DNA from: Neorhizobium sp. NCHU2750
Lineage (GTDB): Bacteria > Pseudomonadota > Alphaproteobacteria > Rhizobiales > Rhizobiaceae
Assembly (NCBI RefSeq): GCF_003597675.1
Contig: NZ_CP030828.1
Span: 700,864 to 764,863 of the forward strand
Reading direction: 5' to 3'
Length of the DNA stretch: 64,000 nt
Made by a program: the position numbers and the translations under genes. Positions 17,329 through 27,735 of this stretch are shown piece by piece. Each line of letters opens with the position of its first letter. Within the stretch, counting starts at the first letter, position 1. The notes under the pieces were generated by a model. That model saw only the letters and a list, made by a program, of their open reading frames with translations, did no database searches and was not told the DNA's origin.

Positions 17329-18654
17329 TTATTCTGCCGGCTGCAGTCCGCCGGTAGCACCGTCGCTGGAACCCGAAGCAAGTGCGGCATCCAGCATGCC
17401 CTTGTCGAGTTCACCTTCCCAGCGCGCAACGACGATGGTCGCGACCGCATTGCCAACGAGGTTGGTCAGAGCGCGGCATTCCGACATGAAGCGGTCGATG
17501 CCGAGGATCAGCGCCATGCCGGCGACCGGTACTGCCGGAACGACCGAGAGTGTGGCGGCAAGCGTGATGAAGCCTGCTCCGGTGATGCCGGCAGCGCCCT
17601 TCGAGCTCAGCATCGCAACGAGCAGCAGCAGGATCTGGTCGGTGAGCGACAGATCGATGCCGGTTGCCTGGGCAATGAACAGCGACGCCAGCGTCATGTA
17701 GATATTGGTGCCGTCGAGGTTGAAGGAGTAGCCGGTCGGGATGACGAGGCCGACAACCGAGCGCCGGCAGCCGGCGCGCTCCATCTTCTGCATCAGGCCC
17801 GGCAGGGCGGCTTCCGACGAAGAGGTGCCGAGAACCAGCAGCAGTTCTTCCTTGATGTAGCGCAGCAGCGCAAGGATCGAGAAGCCGTTATACTTGGCAA
17901 CAGCGCCCAGAACCACCAGCACGAAGAGCAGCGACGTGATGTAGAAGGTGAGGATCAGGAAGGCGAGATTGGCGACCGAGCCGATGCCGTACTTGCCGAT
18001 GGTGAATGCCATGGCGCCGAAAGCGCCGATCGGCGCAGCCTTCATCAGGATCGCGACAAGGCGGAAGATCGGTGCGGTGAGCGCGGTCAAAAGATCGGTG
18101 ACCGGCTTGCCCTTTTCGCCGACCATGCCGAGCGCGATGCCGAACAGGACGGAGAAGAACAGGACCTGCAGGATGTCACCCTGGGCGAAGGCGCCGATGA
18201 TCGTGTCCGGGATGATGTTCATCAGGAAGCCGGTAACGGTCGTCTCGTGTGCCTTGCTGGCATAGGCCGCGACTGCCTTGCTGTCGAGCGAGGCGGGGTC
18301 GATGTTCATGCCGGCGCCCGGCTGCAGGATGTTGCCGACGATGAGGCCAACGACGAGCGCAAGCGTCGAAAACACCAGGAAGTAGATCATCGCTTTGCCG
18401 GTGACGCGACCGACCTTCTTCAGGTCGGACATGCCGGCAATGCCGGTTGCGACAGTCAGGAAGATCACCGGTGCGATGATCATCTTGACCAGCTTGATGA
18501 AGGCGTCGCCGAGCGGCTTCAGGCTGGCGCCGACATCCGGATAAAAATGGCCGATCAGAACGCCGGCGATGATCGCGACGACGACCTGGAAATAGAGGTG
18601 CCGGTAGAATGGCAGGGGTGCACGCGGCTGCGTGGATGCGGGTACTTCAATCAT
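17329..18654 (-). CDS. dctA: C4-dicarboxylate:cation symporter DctA
   Basis: 441 residues of the SLC1/glutamate-symporter fold. The ATG at 18654 gives the typical rhizobial beginning and removes a 9-residue upstream extension. Recognisable parts: [33 protein letters not shown] (first helices), the serine-rich re-entrant loop [18 protein letters not shown], and the [12 protein letters not shown] motif in the transport core. It imports succinate, malate and fumarate, the main carbon source of rhizobia in nodules. It is divergent from dctBD and carries a sigma-54 promoter. Confidence 0.97.
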   Translation of the reverse strand: MIEVPASTQPRAPLPFYRHLYFQVVVAIIAGVLIGHFYPDVGASLKPLGDAFIKLVKMIIAPVIFLTVATGIAGMSDLKKVGRVTGKAMIYFLVFSTLALVVGLIVGNILQPGAGMNIDPASLDSKAVAAYASKAHETTVTGFLMNIIPDTIIGAFAQGDILQVLFFSVLFGIALGMVGEKGKPVTDLLTALTAPIFRLVAILMKAAPIGAFGAMAFTIGKYGIGSVANLAFLILTFYITSLLFVLVVLGAVAKYNGFSILALLRYIKEELLLVLGTSSSEAALPGLMQKMERAGCRRSVVGLVIPTGYSFNLDGTNIYMTLASLFIAQATGIDLSLTDQILLLLVAMLSSKGAAGITGAGFITLAATLSVVPAVPVAGMALILGIDRFMSECRALTNLVGNAVATIVVARWEGELDKGMLDAALASGSSDGATGGLQPAE

Positions 18655-18724
18655 TATTGTCCTCCATCGCGCCGCAACCAACTATCTGGCTCTTCCCGGG
18701 CGCATTGATGTCAAAATTGAGAAT

Positions 18725-18740
18725 TGCAAAGTGTGTGCCA
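18725..18740 (-). promoter_or_regulatory. Sigma-54 promoter of dctA
   Basis: On the minus strand the sequence reads TGGCAC-ACACT-TTGCA, a full match to the -24/-12 RpoN consensus with correct spacing. It lies about 70 bases before the dctA start. DctD, encoded next door, is the expected activator. Confidence 0.92.
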
Positions 18741-18813
18741 GTTTGCCGCCTGCGACATAACGTCTTGATTTCAATGGAGTTGAGGGGCGCGGCTGCAGAC
18801 CTTTTCTAAGGCT

Positions 18814-18871
18814 GTGCGATTTTTCGCACGGTTTTATTTGCGACATGTGCGGATTTGTGCTCATTGGTGCG
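18814..18871. promoter_or_regulatory. DctD upstream activator sites
   Basis: A perfect dyad GTGCGA-TTTT-TCGCAC is at 18814-18829, about 75-90 bases upstream of the RpoN promoter. A second, weaker cluster of TGTGCGG, TTGTGC and GGTGCGA half-sites follows up to the dctB start. Two tandem sites for DctD with this GTGCG core are known upstream of rhizobial dctA; the assignment here is by position and motif. Confidence 0.75.
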
Positions 18872-18872
18872 A

Positions 18873-20708
18873 ATGATGAATGAACAGCGCATAGCCCATA
18901 CGGGGTCCATTCGGCGCACCTGGATCGCCTTCGGGCTGGTGTTCGTCTTGTTCTGTGCCGCCGTCTTTTATGTGGCAGGCGTGTATGGGCAGGCGTCCGC
19001 GCTGAAGGCTCTGTCTGTTCAAGGCAGGACGGAGGCCAGTTTGAAGGTTGCGCTTCTCCAGGCCGTTCTCGAAAGGCCGAGAGCGCTGCCGCTCTTGCTG
19101 GCGAAGGATCGCGACGTCGAGGATACGCTCGCCGGCAGCGACGAGGCCAAGAGGATCGCGCTCGATCGCAAGCTTGTCGATCTGGTCGTGCCGACCAAGG
19201 CTGCGGTGATCTATGTCGTCAATGCCGATGGCATCGCGATTGCGGCCAGCAACTGGCAGGAAGAGAAGAGTTTCGTCGGCAACGACTATCGGTTCCGAAG
19301 CTATTTTTCGCAGGCGATGAGAGAGGGCGGGGCGGAGCATTTCGCACTCGGCTCTGTCAGCAATCGGCCGGGTCTCTATATATCGCATCGGGTAGGATCG
19401 GCAGAGAATCCGCTTGGCGTTGTCGTCGTCAAGATGGAATTCGATCAATTGGAAAGCGACTGGCGCGATACGCGGCGTCCGTCCTTCGTCACCGACAACA
19501 ATCACGTGGTACTTGTTACCAGCATTCCATCCTGGCGCTTCATGACGGCCGAGCCGCTGCCCCCGCAGCGCATCGACGCCATCCGGCAGAGCCTGCAATT
19601 CGGCGATGCGCCGCTTGTGCCGCTGCCGATCGCCCGCCTGCAATCGCTGGCGCAGGATGCCTCCGTCGTTCGCGTGTTTCTGCCGGGCGGAGGAGCAATT
19701 CGTTACCTACAGATCACGGTGCCGGTTTCCACGACCGACTGGGATCTGCAATACCTCCTGCCCGTGGACGGTGCGATTGCTGCCGACATGCGCGAGTACC
19801 GATTGCTCGGGACGCTGGTATTGCTCGGGGTCTTTTCTGTCGCCGCAATCTGGATCCGGCGCCGTCACGTGGCTCTTCTCGCGATTGTCCGCGAACAGGT
19901 CGCTCGCGAGGAGCTGGAGCGGCGCGTTGAGGAACGGACGCGGGATCTCAGTCAGGCGCGCGACCGGCTGCAGGCCGAAATATCCAACCACAAGTCGACT
20001 GAGGCAAAGCTGCAGGTGGTGCAGCAGGACCTCGTCCAAGCGAACCGCCTTGCCATTCTCGGGCAGGTTGCGGCAGGCGTGGCCCACGAGATCAACCAGC
20101 CGGTGGCGACGATCCGTGCTTATGCCGACAATTCCAAGATCTTTCTCGCGCGGCAACAGGTGGAGTTGGTTCAGGAAAACCTCGACTTGATCGCTCGCCT
20201 GACCGATCGTATCGGCGCCATTACCGATGATCTCAAGGCCTTGGCAAGGCGGGGGCGCACAGCAGCAGAACCGGTTTCACCGGCCGACGTGCTGGACGGA
20301 GCGCTGCTGCTTTTAAAAAGCCGGTTCGCCGCTCCGCTCGGCATGCTTCAGGTCGAACCCATTGGCGCCGACCTGAAGGTGATGGGCGGCCGTCTGAGGC
20401 TCGAGCAGGTTTTCATCAACCTCCTGCAAAACGCGCTGGAGGCGGTGGAGAGCCGCGAGGGTGGGCTCGTGACTGTGTCGGCCGCGTCTACCGACAACGA
20501 AGTGGCGATCACCGTTGCGGATAATGGGCCGGGCATTGCCGGGACAATCCTCGCTTCCCTGTTCCAGCCGTTCAACTCGACGAAGGAAAAGGGGCTCGGT
20601 CTCGGTCTCGTCATCTGCAAGGACATTGTGGCCGACTATGGCGGGCGACTGACCGTTGATACAGACGAGCGGGGTACCCGCTTTACCGTGCATTTGAAAA
20701 GGGCTTGA
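18873..20708 (+). CDS. dctB: C4-dicarboxylate sensor histidine kinase DctB
   Basis: About 611 residues from the ATG at 18873 (a further ATG follows at once; neither has a strong ribosome site). N-terminal membrane helix (about 15-40), a periplasmic double-PAS-like sensor with NYxFRSYFSQAM around residue 145 and the GLYISHRVG segment, a second helix near 310-330, a coiled coil, then the kinase: AGVAHEINQPVATIRAYADN with the phospho-His, and an ATPase domain with DNGPG and KEKGLGLGLVI. It senses periplasmic C4-dicarboxylates and phosphorylates DctD. Confidence 0.95.
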   Translation: MMNEQRIAHTGSIRRTWIAFGLVFVLFCAAVFYVAGVYGQASALKALSVQGRTEASLKVALLQAVLERPRALPLLLAKDRDVEDTLAGSDEAKRIALDRKLVDLVVPTKAAVIYVVNADGIAIAASNWQEEKSFVGNDYRFRSYFSQAMREGGAEHFALGSVSNRPGLYISHRVGSAENPLGVVVVKMEFDQLESDWRDTRRPSFVTDNNHVVLVTSIPSWRFMTAEPLPPQRIDAIRQSLQFGDAPLVPLPIARLQSLAQDASVVRVFLPGGGAIRYLQITVPVSTTDWDLQYLLPVDGAIAADMREYRLLGTLVLLGVFSVAAIWIRRRHVALLAIVREQVAREELERRVEERTRDLSQARDRLQAEISNHKSTEAKLQVVQQDLVQANRLAILGQVAAGVAHEINQPVATIRAYADNSKIFLARQQVELVQENLDLIARLTDRIGAITDDLKALARRGRTAAEPVSPADVLDGALLLLKSRFAAPLGMLQVEPIGADLKVMGGRLRLEQVFINLLQNALEAVESREGGLVTVSAASTDNEVAITVADNGPGIAGTILASLFQPFNSTKEKGLGLGLVICKDIVADYGGRLTVDTDERGTRFTVHLKRA

Positions 20709-20711
20709 GCC

Positions 20712-22067
20712 ATGGAAGCGTCCACTCCGGTATTGCTGATCGACGACGACAGGGATCTGTTGCGCGCGACCGCGCAAACGTTGAGCCTTGCAGGGTTCGA
20801 CGTCAGATCCTTCTCGTCCGGCAATGAGGCACTGGTTGATCTGGACGAGAATTTCACCGGCGTCGTCGTTTCCGATATCAGAATGCCCGGCATTGATGGC
20901 CTGCAGCTGTTCGAGCGGATTTCCGGATTTGACCCGGAACTTCCCGTCGTGCTGATGACAGGGCACGGAGATATCCCCATGGCCGTCAAGGCGATACAGG
21001 ATGGTGTCTACGATTTTCTGGCGAAACCCTTCCCGGCAGAACGACTGGTGCAATGCGTCCGCCATGCCGCGGAAAAGCGCGGACTTGTGATCGAGAACCG
21101 CCGTTTGAAGGCCGCCGGCAACAATGGTGATGATGGGCTCCCGCTGCTCGGCCAGACGCCGGTCATGGAGCGCCTGCGCCACATGCTGCGGCAGATTGCC
21201 GATACGGATGTGGATGTTCTGGTGACGGGCGAGACCGGCACCGGCAAGGAAGTCGTCGCGAGTGCTCTTCACGCCTGGAGCCGCCGGGCAAAATCCAATT
21301 TCGTGGCGCTGAACTGTGGCGCTCTGCCGGAGCAGGTGATCGAAAGCGAGCTCTTCGGTCATGAGCCCGGCGCCTTTACCGGTGCCCAGAAGAAGCGTAT
21401 CGGGCGGATCGAGCATTCCAGCGGCGGCACGCTCTTTCTCGACGAGATTGAGAGCATGCCGCTTTCCACTCAGGTCCAGATGCTGCGCGTTCTCGAGATG
21501 CGTGAGGTGACGCCGCTCGGGACGAACGAGGTGCGCCCGGTCGATCTGCGGGTTGTGGCGGCCTCCAAGGTCGATCTTGGGCATCCCGACCAACGGGCCA
21601 GCTTTCGGGAAGACCTCTACTACCGGCTCAATGTCGTGACATTGACCATCCCTCCGCTCCGCGAGCGTCGGGACGATATACCGCTTCTGTTCAATTATTT
21701 CGCCAGAAGAGCTAGCCGACGTTTCGATAGGCCACTGCCGGGTGTCCCGCGCACAGTGCTGGAGCATTTAAGGGAGCATTATTGGCCGGGTAATGTCCGT
21801 GAGCTGTCCCACTATGCGGAACGATTCGTCCTCGGACTGGAGCCTAGTCTGCCAACGCCGTCGGCGCAGGCGGGGCTGGGGTTTGAGTGTGGCGCGCTTC
21901 CCGAGCGTCTAGAACGCTACGAAGCCGATATAATCCGCGAAACGCTGACGGAATATGCCGGAGACGTGCAGCAAACGATCGCCGCACTCGGAATTCCGCG
22001 CAAGACGTTTTACGACAAGCTTCAACGTCACGGTATCGTCAGGAGTGACTACGCCGATCGGCGATGA
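20712..22067 (+). CDS. dctD: Sigma-54-dependent response regulator DctD
   Basis: 451 residues. Receiver domain 1-125 with phospho-accepting Asp in VVSDIRMPG and Lys in LAKPF; AAA+ domain about 145-375 with Walker A GETGTGKE, the sigma-54 contact GAFTGA, and LFLDEIES; C-terminal Fis-type helix-turn-helix ([14 protein letters not shown]). It starts 3 bases after dctB. When phosphorylated it should bind the sites at 18814-18871 and activate the RpoN promoter of dctA. Confidence 0.96.
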   Translation: MEASTPVLLIDDDRDLLRATAQTLSLAGFDVRSFSSGNEALVDLDENFTGVVVSDIRMPGIDGLQLFERISGFDPELPVVLMTGHGDIPMAVKAIQDGVYDFLAKPFPAERLVQCVRHAAEKRGLVIENRRLKAAGNNGDDGLPLLGQTPVMERLRHMLRQIADTDVDVLVTGETGTGKEVVASALHAWSRRAKSNFVALNCGALPEQVIESELFGHEPGAFTGAQKKRIGRIEHSSGGTLFLDEIESMPLSTQVQMLRVLEMREVTPLGTNEVRPVDLRVVAASKVDLGHPDQRASFREDLYYRLNVVTLTIPPLRERRDDIPLLFNYFARRASRRFDRPLPGVPRTVLEHLREHYWPGNVRELSHYAERFVLGLEPSLPTPSAQAGLGFECGALPERLERYEADIIRETLTEYAGDVQQTIAALGIPRKTFYDKLQRHGIVRSDYADRR

Positions 22068-22239
22068 ATTCTATTTGAAACAATAGCTTAACGTTCAATT
22101 TTGGAGCTGCGGCGAGAATTTTTTTGCCGGGTCCCGCCTAAAATGGCGCGCAAAACACCCTCTCGGAAACGCCTGGTTAAGGTTTTCTTTTTATTAACGG
22201 GGTCCGGTGTGATCACGTTGTTTGATGGTTTAGCGTAGC

Positions 22240-24846
22240 ATGCATTTTCCGCCTTCCCGCAAAGACATTTCTCCAATCGAAAGCGCCAATAGCAGCGACG
22301 AGCAGGACTTCGCCGCAGCAAATGATGCCGAGCGGCCGTTGCCGCTGCCGGTGCCCATTCCGGCGGTCGAACTAGATCCGGCAAAGTTGCCGACATGGCA
22401 GCGCGCCTTCATCCTCGCCCCGAATGTGCGTTTCACCCGCACGCCCGGGCATGGTCCGGCCAAGGCTCTGCCGACCGTTCGCGAACGGATCGCGAGCATG
22501 GTTGCGCAGTCTGAAACAAAGCCCGCAGAACGGGCGCAGACGAAGAAGAATTCCAATGATGCAGGTTCCCAGGTGAATAATCTTCAGCGCCGGCTCGCCC
22601 AGGCTTTCGTCCCGGAGAAAGCGCCGGTCCCGGCCCCAGTCGTCCAGTCGGATGATGTCGCCGCCCGTCGAGCAATCGAGCAGGCCCAGAATCAGCGCAT
22701 CCCTGCCGTCGCCAAGCCGCCGGCGGCAGAGGCCTCGGCTCCTGTCATCACGGCACCGATTGCCATCACGGAGCCGATCGTCACGGCAGCCGTCGCGCCT
22801 GCTCCAACCCGTCGGATGACATCGGTTCCCGATCACCTGATCTGGGAAATGATGAGCCTCGGCGCGTCGGAGAATATTGAAGCCGGCATTTCCCGCCGGG
22901 CCCTGCCTGCATCGCAGCCGCAGCCGCAGCATGCCGCTGTGATCGCTCCTGCCGCGGCCCCCGTGAAGCCGAATCCGACGAAACCCGGCGCGTCGGCCCT
23001 CGCTCCGACCATTCAGCGCTTCGTGCCGCCGGCGCCGCTTGTCGAGGACGTAGTCGTCATGCCGGCCCCGGCCCCGGAAGCGCCGCAGATTGATGCACCG
23101 TCCGCTATCCATCTTTACCGTCAAGTGTCTGTCCGGCAGTTCGTTCCGGCGCCGATTGAAGTCGAGCCGCAGACATTTCAGACTGACAGCGTAGCAAGCT
23201 ATGAAGAGCCGCAGGTCGTGGAACCGGCTCCGGTCTTCCACGGGATCGATGCTGAGCCCGTCGCTGCACCGGTAGCACGCAAGCCGCGCCTTCAGACCTT
23301 CACCGAGGATTATACCTTCCCGGATATCGATCTGTTGCAGCCGGCAGCACCGCGCGAAGAGCAGACGATGAGCCAGGAGGCGCTGGAGCAGAGCGCCGGT
23401 ATGCTCGAAAGCATTCTCGAGGACTTTGGCGTCAAAGGCGAGATCATCGACGTGCGGCCGGGCCCGGTCGTGACGCTTTATGAGTTCGCTCCGGCTCCCG
23501 GCGTGAAATCGTCTCGGGTGATGAACCTGTCGGATGACATCGCCCGCTCGATGTCAGCCCTTTCGGCCCGTGTCGCGGTCATTCCCGGCCGCAATGTCAT
23601 CGGCATCGAACTGCCGAATGTCGAGCGCGAAACCGTCTACCTGCGCGAACTGGTCGAGAGCAATTCCTATATCGGCACCGATTATCGCCTGCCGCTCTGC
23701 CTTGGCAAGACGATCGGCGGCGAACCGGTGATCGCCGAGCTCGCTAAAATGCCGCATCTTCTCGTCGCCGGCACGACCGGTTCCGGCAAGTCGGTTGCGA
23801 TCAACACGATGATCCTGTCGCTGCTCTACCATCTTCGTCCGGAAGAGTGCCGGCTGATCATGGTAGACCCGAAGATGCTGGAACTGTCCGTCTATGACGG
23901 CATCCCGCATCTTCTGACACCGGTCGTGACCGACCCGAAAAAGGCCGTACTGGCGCTGAAATGGGCCGTGCGCGAGATGGAAGAGCGCTATCGCAAGATG
24001 TCGCGCCTCAATGTCCGCAATATCGACGGCTTCAACGCCCGCGTTGCCGAGGCACGCAACCGCAACGAGACGATTATGATCAGCGTGCCGGTTGGTTTTG
24101 ACCGCTCGACCGGCGAGCAGGTCTTCGAGGAGCAGTCGCTCGATTTGACAGCATTGCCTTATATCGTCGTCATCGTCGACGAAATGGCCGACCTGATGAT
24201 GGTGGCCGGCAAGGAAATCGAAGGGGCGATCCAGCGTCTGGCGCAGATGGCGCGTGCGGCCGGCATCCACTTGATCATGGCGACCCAGCGTCCGTCCGTC
24301 GATGTCATCACGGGCACGATCAAGGCGAATTTTCCGACCCGCATCTCCTTCCAGGTCACGTCCAAGATCGACAGCCGTACGATCCTCGGCGAGCAGGGTG
24401 CCGAGCATCTGCTGGGCCAGGGCGACATGCTGCATATGAAGGGCGGCGGACGCATCGCCCGTGTCCATGGACCTTTCGTCTCGGATTACGAAGTCGAGAA
24501 GGTCGTGGCGCATCTGAAGACGCAGGGCCAGCCATCCTATCTCGGCAGCGTGACCGAGGACGAGGAAGACGACGGTATCGAGGAGGAAGAGGACGCAGCT
24601 GTCTTTGACCAGACCTCGATGGGCGCGGAGGACAATAGCGACGATCTCTATGAGCGCGCCGTCAAGATCGTCCAGCGGGACAAGAAGTGCTCGACGTCCT
24701 ACATCCAGCGCCGTCTCTCCATTGGCTACAATCGTGCCGCCTCGCTGGTCGAACGGATGGAGAAGGAAGGGCTGGTTGGCGCCCCGAACCATGTAGGCAA
24801 GCGTGAGATCCTCGGGTCTCAGCCGAATCGCACCGGCGAGGAGTGA
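22240..24846 (+). CDS. ftsK: FtsK/SpoIIIE-type DNA translocase without membrane domain
   Basis: 868 residues. The first 360 or so residues are low-complexity Ala/Pro-rich, and no transmembrane helix is seen, unlike canonical FtsK with four. The motor follows: alpha domain from about 375 ([20 protein letters not shown]), Walker A GTTGSGKS at about 511, Walker [13 protein letters not shown] near 640, and GDMLHM. The DNA-reading gamma winged helix is at about 795-858 ([20 protein letters not shown]). It should pump double-stranded DNA during chromosome segregation, but must be recruited to the septum in some other way. An acidic stretch ([13 protein letters not shown]) joins motor and gamma domain. 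Confidence 0.92.
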   Translation: MHFPPSRKDISPIESANSSDEQDFAAANDAERPLPLPVPIPAVELDPAKLPTWQRAFILAPNVRFTRTPGHGPAKALPTVRERIASMVAQSETKPAERAQTKKNSNDAGSQVNNLQRRLAQAFVPEKAPVPAPVVQSDDVAARRAIEQAQNQRIPAVAKPPAAEASAPVITAPIAITEPIVTAAVAPAPTRRMTSVPDHLIWEMMSLGASENIEAGISRRALPASQPQPQHAAVIAPAAAPVKPNPTKPGASALAPTIQRFVPPAPLVEDVVVMPAPAPEAPQIDAPSAIHLYRQVSVRQFVPAPIEVEPQTFQTDSVASYEEPQVVEPAPVFHGIDAEPVAAPVARKPRLQTFTEDYTFPDIDLLQPAAPREEQTMSQEALEQSAGMLESILEDFGVKGEIIDVRPGPVVTLYEFAPAPGVKSSRVMNLSDDIARSMSALSARVAVIPGRNVIGIELPNVERETVYLRELVESNSYIGTDYRLPLCLGKTIGGEPVIAELAKMPHLLVAGTTGSGKSVAINTMILSLLYHLRPEECRLIMVDPKMLELSVYDGIPHLLTPVVTDPKKAVLALKWAVREMEERYRKMSRLNVRNIDGFNARVAEARNRNETIMISVPVGFDRSTGEQVFEEQSLDLTALPYIVVIVDEMADLMMVAGKEIEGAIQRLAQMARAAGIHLIMATQRPSVDVITGTIKANFPTRISFQVTSKIDSRTILGEQGAEHLLGQGDMLHMKGGGRIARVHGPFVSDYEVEKVVAHLKTQGQPSYLGSVTEDEEDDGIEEEEDAAVFDQTSMGAEDNSDDLYERAVKIVQRDKKCSTSYIQRRLSIGYNRAASLVERMEKEGLVGAPNHVGKREILGSQPNRTGEE

Positions 24847-24853
24847 TCGTGGG

Positions 24854-24873
24854 AGGGCCGTTTAGGCGGCCTT
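24854..24873. terminator. Small hairpin between ftsK and yehW
   Basis: A stem of GGCCG/CGGCC with flanking weaker pairs and a 6-nt loop lies just after the ftsK stop and overlaps the end of the convergent permease gene. It may terminate both transcripts. No T-run, so the call is tentative. Confidence 0.35.
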
Positions 24874-25599
24874 CCATCGCATCAGAGATCGTTCGAGAAG
24901 CGACAGAAGATCGAAGACCAGAATGGCCAGGGCGGCCACGAGAAGGGCGCCCTGAAGGATGAAGGCAAGATTGTTGGATTGAAGTCCGGCAATAATGACT
25001 TCGCCGAGCGTCTTTGCCGCAACCGTTGAGCCGATCGTGGCCGTGCCGAAGCCGACGACCGCGGATATCTTGATGCCGCCGACGATCATCGGAAGGCTGA
25101 GCGGCAATTCCACCTGCCGAAAAGTCTGAAGAGACGTCATGCCGCTGCCTCTGGCTGCGTCGACAACGTTGCCGGGCACCGTTGTGAGTGCCGTCATCGT
25201 ATTCTCGAAGATGGGCAAAAGCGCGTAGAGAAACAGTGCGAACAGCGTCGGTCCGTTGCCAAAGCCCATGGCCGGGACGGCTAGGGCGAGCACGGCGACC
25301 GGCGGGAATGTCTGGCCGATATTCACGACAGTGCGCGCAAGCGGCAGGAACTCCGCACCGAACGGCCGGGTCACGAGGATGGCCAACAGAACCGCGATAA
25401 CGGTGGCCAGCGCGGTTGAGGCAAACACCATTTCCACATGTTGCAGCGCAAGTGCTGCGAGATCCCCTTGATTGTAAATCGCCGGCGCATTGGCCTGGAT
25501 CAACGGTTTGAAGGCAAAGGCAAAGCTATCCGGAGACGCGAGGAACCCGATGAGCAGCGCCAGAAGAGCGATGCGCGGGATGAAACTCAGAGCCCTCAT
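24862..25599 (-). CDS. yehW: Osmoprotectant ABC transporter permease (YehW-like)
   Basis: 245 residues with about six membrane helices, from the ATG at 25599 that overlaps the ATPase stop by 4 bases. The EAA-type loop that contacts the ATPase is visible as VDAARGSGMTSLQTFRQVELPLSLPMIVGGIK. The protein ends with a charged tail LLERSLMRW. It belongs to the OpuC/YehW permeases for quaternary amines. It is the last gene of a four-gene operon with the same order as enterobacterial yehZYXW. Confidence 0.88.
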   Translation of the reverse strand: MRALSFIPRIALLALLIGFLASPDSFAFAFKPLIQANAPAIYNQGDLAALALQHVEMVFASTALATVIAVLLAILVTRPFGAEFLPLARTVVNIGQTFPPVAVLALAVPAMGFGNGPTLFALFLYALLPIFENTMTALTTVPGNVVDAARGSGMTSLQTFRQVELPLSLPMIVGGIKISAVVGFGTATIGSTVAAKTLGEVIIAGLQSNNLAFILQGALLVAALAILVFDLLSLLERSLMRWKAA

Positions 25600-26534
25600 T
25601 GCGGCCTGACCGCGTTGGCAAGCAGTGTCTGCAGGCGAACGCGACCGACCGATCGGCCATCCGGAGAGACAACCGGCAGCGCCTCTGCGCCGCTCCACAT
25701 CAGCGCTGCCATAGCCTCCTGCTGCGTCCTGTCGCTGGTGATCGGCTCACCTGTGGCGTCACCCATCTCGACGGCGGAGGCGACGGTTGCGAGCGAAAGC
25801 AGCCGGAAAGGCCGGTCGAATGTTCCCACGAGCCCTTCAACAAATGGCGTGGCCGGTGTCGTCAGAAGGTCGATCGGGCGGCCATATTGCAAAAGCCTGC
25901 CCTTATCCATGACCGCGATCCTGTCTCCGAGGTGAAAGGCCTCGTTGATATCATGGGTCACGATGACGATCGTCGTGCCGAAGCGTTTCTGGATGGCGAG
26001 AAGCTCGTCCTGTGCCTTGCCCCTTAGGACCGGGTCGAGAGCCCCGAACGGCTCGTCCATCAACAGGATCTGGGGTTCGGCCGCAAGAGCGCGAGCGACG
26101 CCGACGCGCTGCTGTTGCCCGCCTGAAAGCTGATGCGGATAGCGATTGGCGAAGATGGCGGGATCAAGCTGAAAGAGGTCGAGCAATTCGGCAATCTTGG
26201 CATCGATCCGTGATTTTTCCCATTTCAGCAGCCGCGGCACGGTAGCAATATTGTCGGCTACGCTTCGATGCGGAAACAGGCCGTGTCCCTGGATCGCATA
26301 GCCGATCCGGCGCCTCAATTCGTGACCCGGTATCTGCCGCGTATCCTGTCCGCCTATCAGGATCTCTCCCTCATCCTGGCAGACGAGCCGGTTGATCATG
26401 CGCAGCAGCGTCGTTTTTCCCGAGCCGGAGGTGCCGACCAAAACGGCAACCGATCCTTCCGGCATCGTCAGGGAAACGTTATCCACGACGGCCTTGCCGC
26501 CGTAGCGCTTGGTAATGGAGCGGATATTGATCAT
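25596..26534 (-). CDS. yehX: Osmoprotectant ABC transporter ATPase (YehX-like)
   Basis: 312 residues. Walker A GTSGSGKT (about 34), Q-loop, signature LSGGQQQR (about 136), Walker B ILLMDEP (about 156), and the H-loop THD. The C-terminal 70 residues resemble a single CBS-like regulatory region (EALPVVSPDGRSVGRV), as in the OpuCA/ProV group where CBS domains sense ionic strength. It energises the two permeases flanking it; its ATG overlaps the preceding permease stop. Confidence 0.9.
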   Translation of the reverse strand: MINIRSITKRYGGKAVVDNVSLTMPEGSVAVLVGTSGSGKTTLLRMINRLVCQDEGEILIGGQDTRQIPGHELRRRIGYAIQGHGLFPHRSVADNIATVPRLLKWEKSRIDAKIAELLDLFQLDPAIFANRYPHQLSGGQQQRVGVARALAAEPQILLMDEPFGALDPVLRGKAQDELLAIQKRFGTTIVIVTHDINEAFHLGDRIAVMDKGRLLQYGRPIDLLTTPATPFVEGLVGTFDRPFRLLSLATVASAVEMGDATGEPITSDRTQQEAMAALMWSGAEALPVVSPDGRSVGRVRLQTLLANAVRPQ

Positions 26535-27697
26535 GCCGATTGGGCCTCCGTGCCGGGCGCGGTGCTGAAGTCCACCAGCGCATCCAGCACGATGGCGGCG
26601 ACGAAGGACATGGCGACGGTCGGCAGTGCCCCGAGCAGGACGAGATCCATTGCCGACTGGCCGAGACCCTGGAAAACGAAGACGCCCATGCCGCCGCCGC
26701 CAATCAGGGCGGCAATCGTTGCCATGCCGATATTCTGGATGAGGACGATGCGGATCGCGGCCAGCAGGCTCGGAAAGGTCAGCGGAAATTCGATTAGCGC
26801 GAGGCGCTGCAGATCGGTCATGCCGGCACCGCGCGCGGCGTCATTGGCCTCGGCAGGTACATTCTCCAGGCCTGCAACGGTATTGGCGACGACTGGCAGG
26901 AGCGAATAGAGCACCAGTGCGACAAAGGCGGGAGCGGTGCCAATGCCCGATACGCCGATCGCGGCAACGCCCGGAACATGCATCGCCACCCAGCCGAGCG
27001 GCAGGATCAGCAGGCCGAACAGCGCAATCGACGGGATCGTCTGCAGAATGTTGAGCGAGTTGAGGAGGACTGCACGCAACCAGCGAACGTGGTGAGAGAT
27101 GATGCCGAGCGGCAGACCGATGATGAAAGCCACCAGCATGGAACCGAGCGCCAATAGCGCATGCCTCGACATTTCCGCCCAGAAAACATCGGATCTGTTG
27201 GCATATTCCTTCATCACGGAAATGTCGGACAGGATGCCGGATGCGAATATGCCCCCGAGCGCGGCCGTCACGAGAGCAAGTAACCATAATCGCTTGGCGG
27301 GAGACAGTCGCAGCTTGGCGAGCACATCGACGGCAGCGAGAGAAAGGCTGAAGGCCAGAAGCCAGAAACCCGATCCCGGCGATACGCGGGCGTAGGCATT
27401 TCCGGCCGGAAGCTGCGCATGGCCGGCCCAGCCGAGAGCGGCGATGCCGCCGACAAGGCCGAGCGCGGCAACGGCGAGCCGCACCGCCTGAGGCAGTCGT
27501 ATGACCAGACAGAAGGCGACAATGACCAAGGCTGTCGCAAGCGCGGGGCCGCCCATTAACGGAAGTGCGTCGATCAGCGGGCGGCCTTGCCCCTGCAGGA
27601 TACGGTTGGGCTTCACCACGACGAAAGGCAGGGCGAAGGTCGACACGAGCACGAGTGCTGCCATCAGCACGCCGGTCTTTTCAATGCCTGTCCGCAA
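26531..27697 (-). CDS. yehY: Osmoprotectant ABC transporter permease, long form (YehY-like)
   Basis: 388 residues, larger than YehW because of an N-terminal half with several extra membrane helices (about 10-150) before the conserved ABC permease domain (about 165-375). The EAA loop is seen as NDAARGAGMTDLQRLALIEFPLTFPSLLAAIR. The long-plus-short pair of permeases is characteristic of the YehZYXW system. Cytoplasmic membrane protein; substrate probably glycine betaine-like with low affinity. Confidence 0.88.
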   Translation of the reverse strand: MRTGIEKTGVLMAALVLVSTFALPFVVVKPNRILQGQGRPLIDALPLMGGPALATALVIVAFCLVIRLPQAVRLAVAALGLVGGIAALGWAGHAQLPAGNAYARVSPGSGFWLLAFSLSLAAVDVLAKLRLSPAKRLWLLALVTAALGGIFASGILSDISVMKEYANRSDVFWAEMSRHALLALGSMLVAFIIGLPLGIISHHVRWLRAVLLNSLNILQTIPSIALFGLLILPLGWVAMHVPGVAAIGVSGIGTAPAFVALVLYSLLPVVANTVAGLENVPAEANDAARGAGMTDLQRLALIEFPLTFPSLLAAIRIVLIQNIGMATIAALIGGGGMGVFVFQGLGQSAMDLVLLGALPTVAMSFVAAIVLDALVDFSTAPGTEAQSA

Positions 27698-27735
27698 GCC
27701 GCTGCCCTTTCCGTCTGCAGGGAAACCGGTCTGGT

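Noticed and set aside
17146..18708. Plus-strand open frame of 520 codons opposite dctA
   Set aside because: dctA on the minus strand is unmistakable; the plus-strand product is hydrophilic, repetitive in Asp/Arg/Gln and without any domain.
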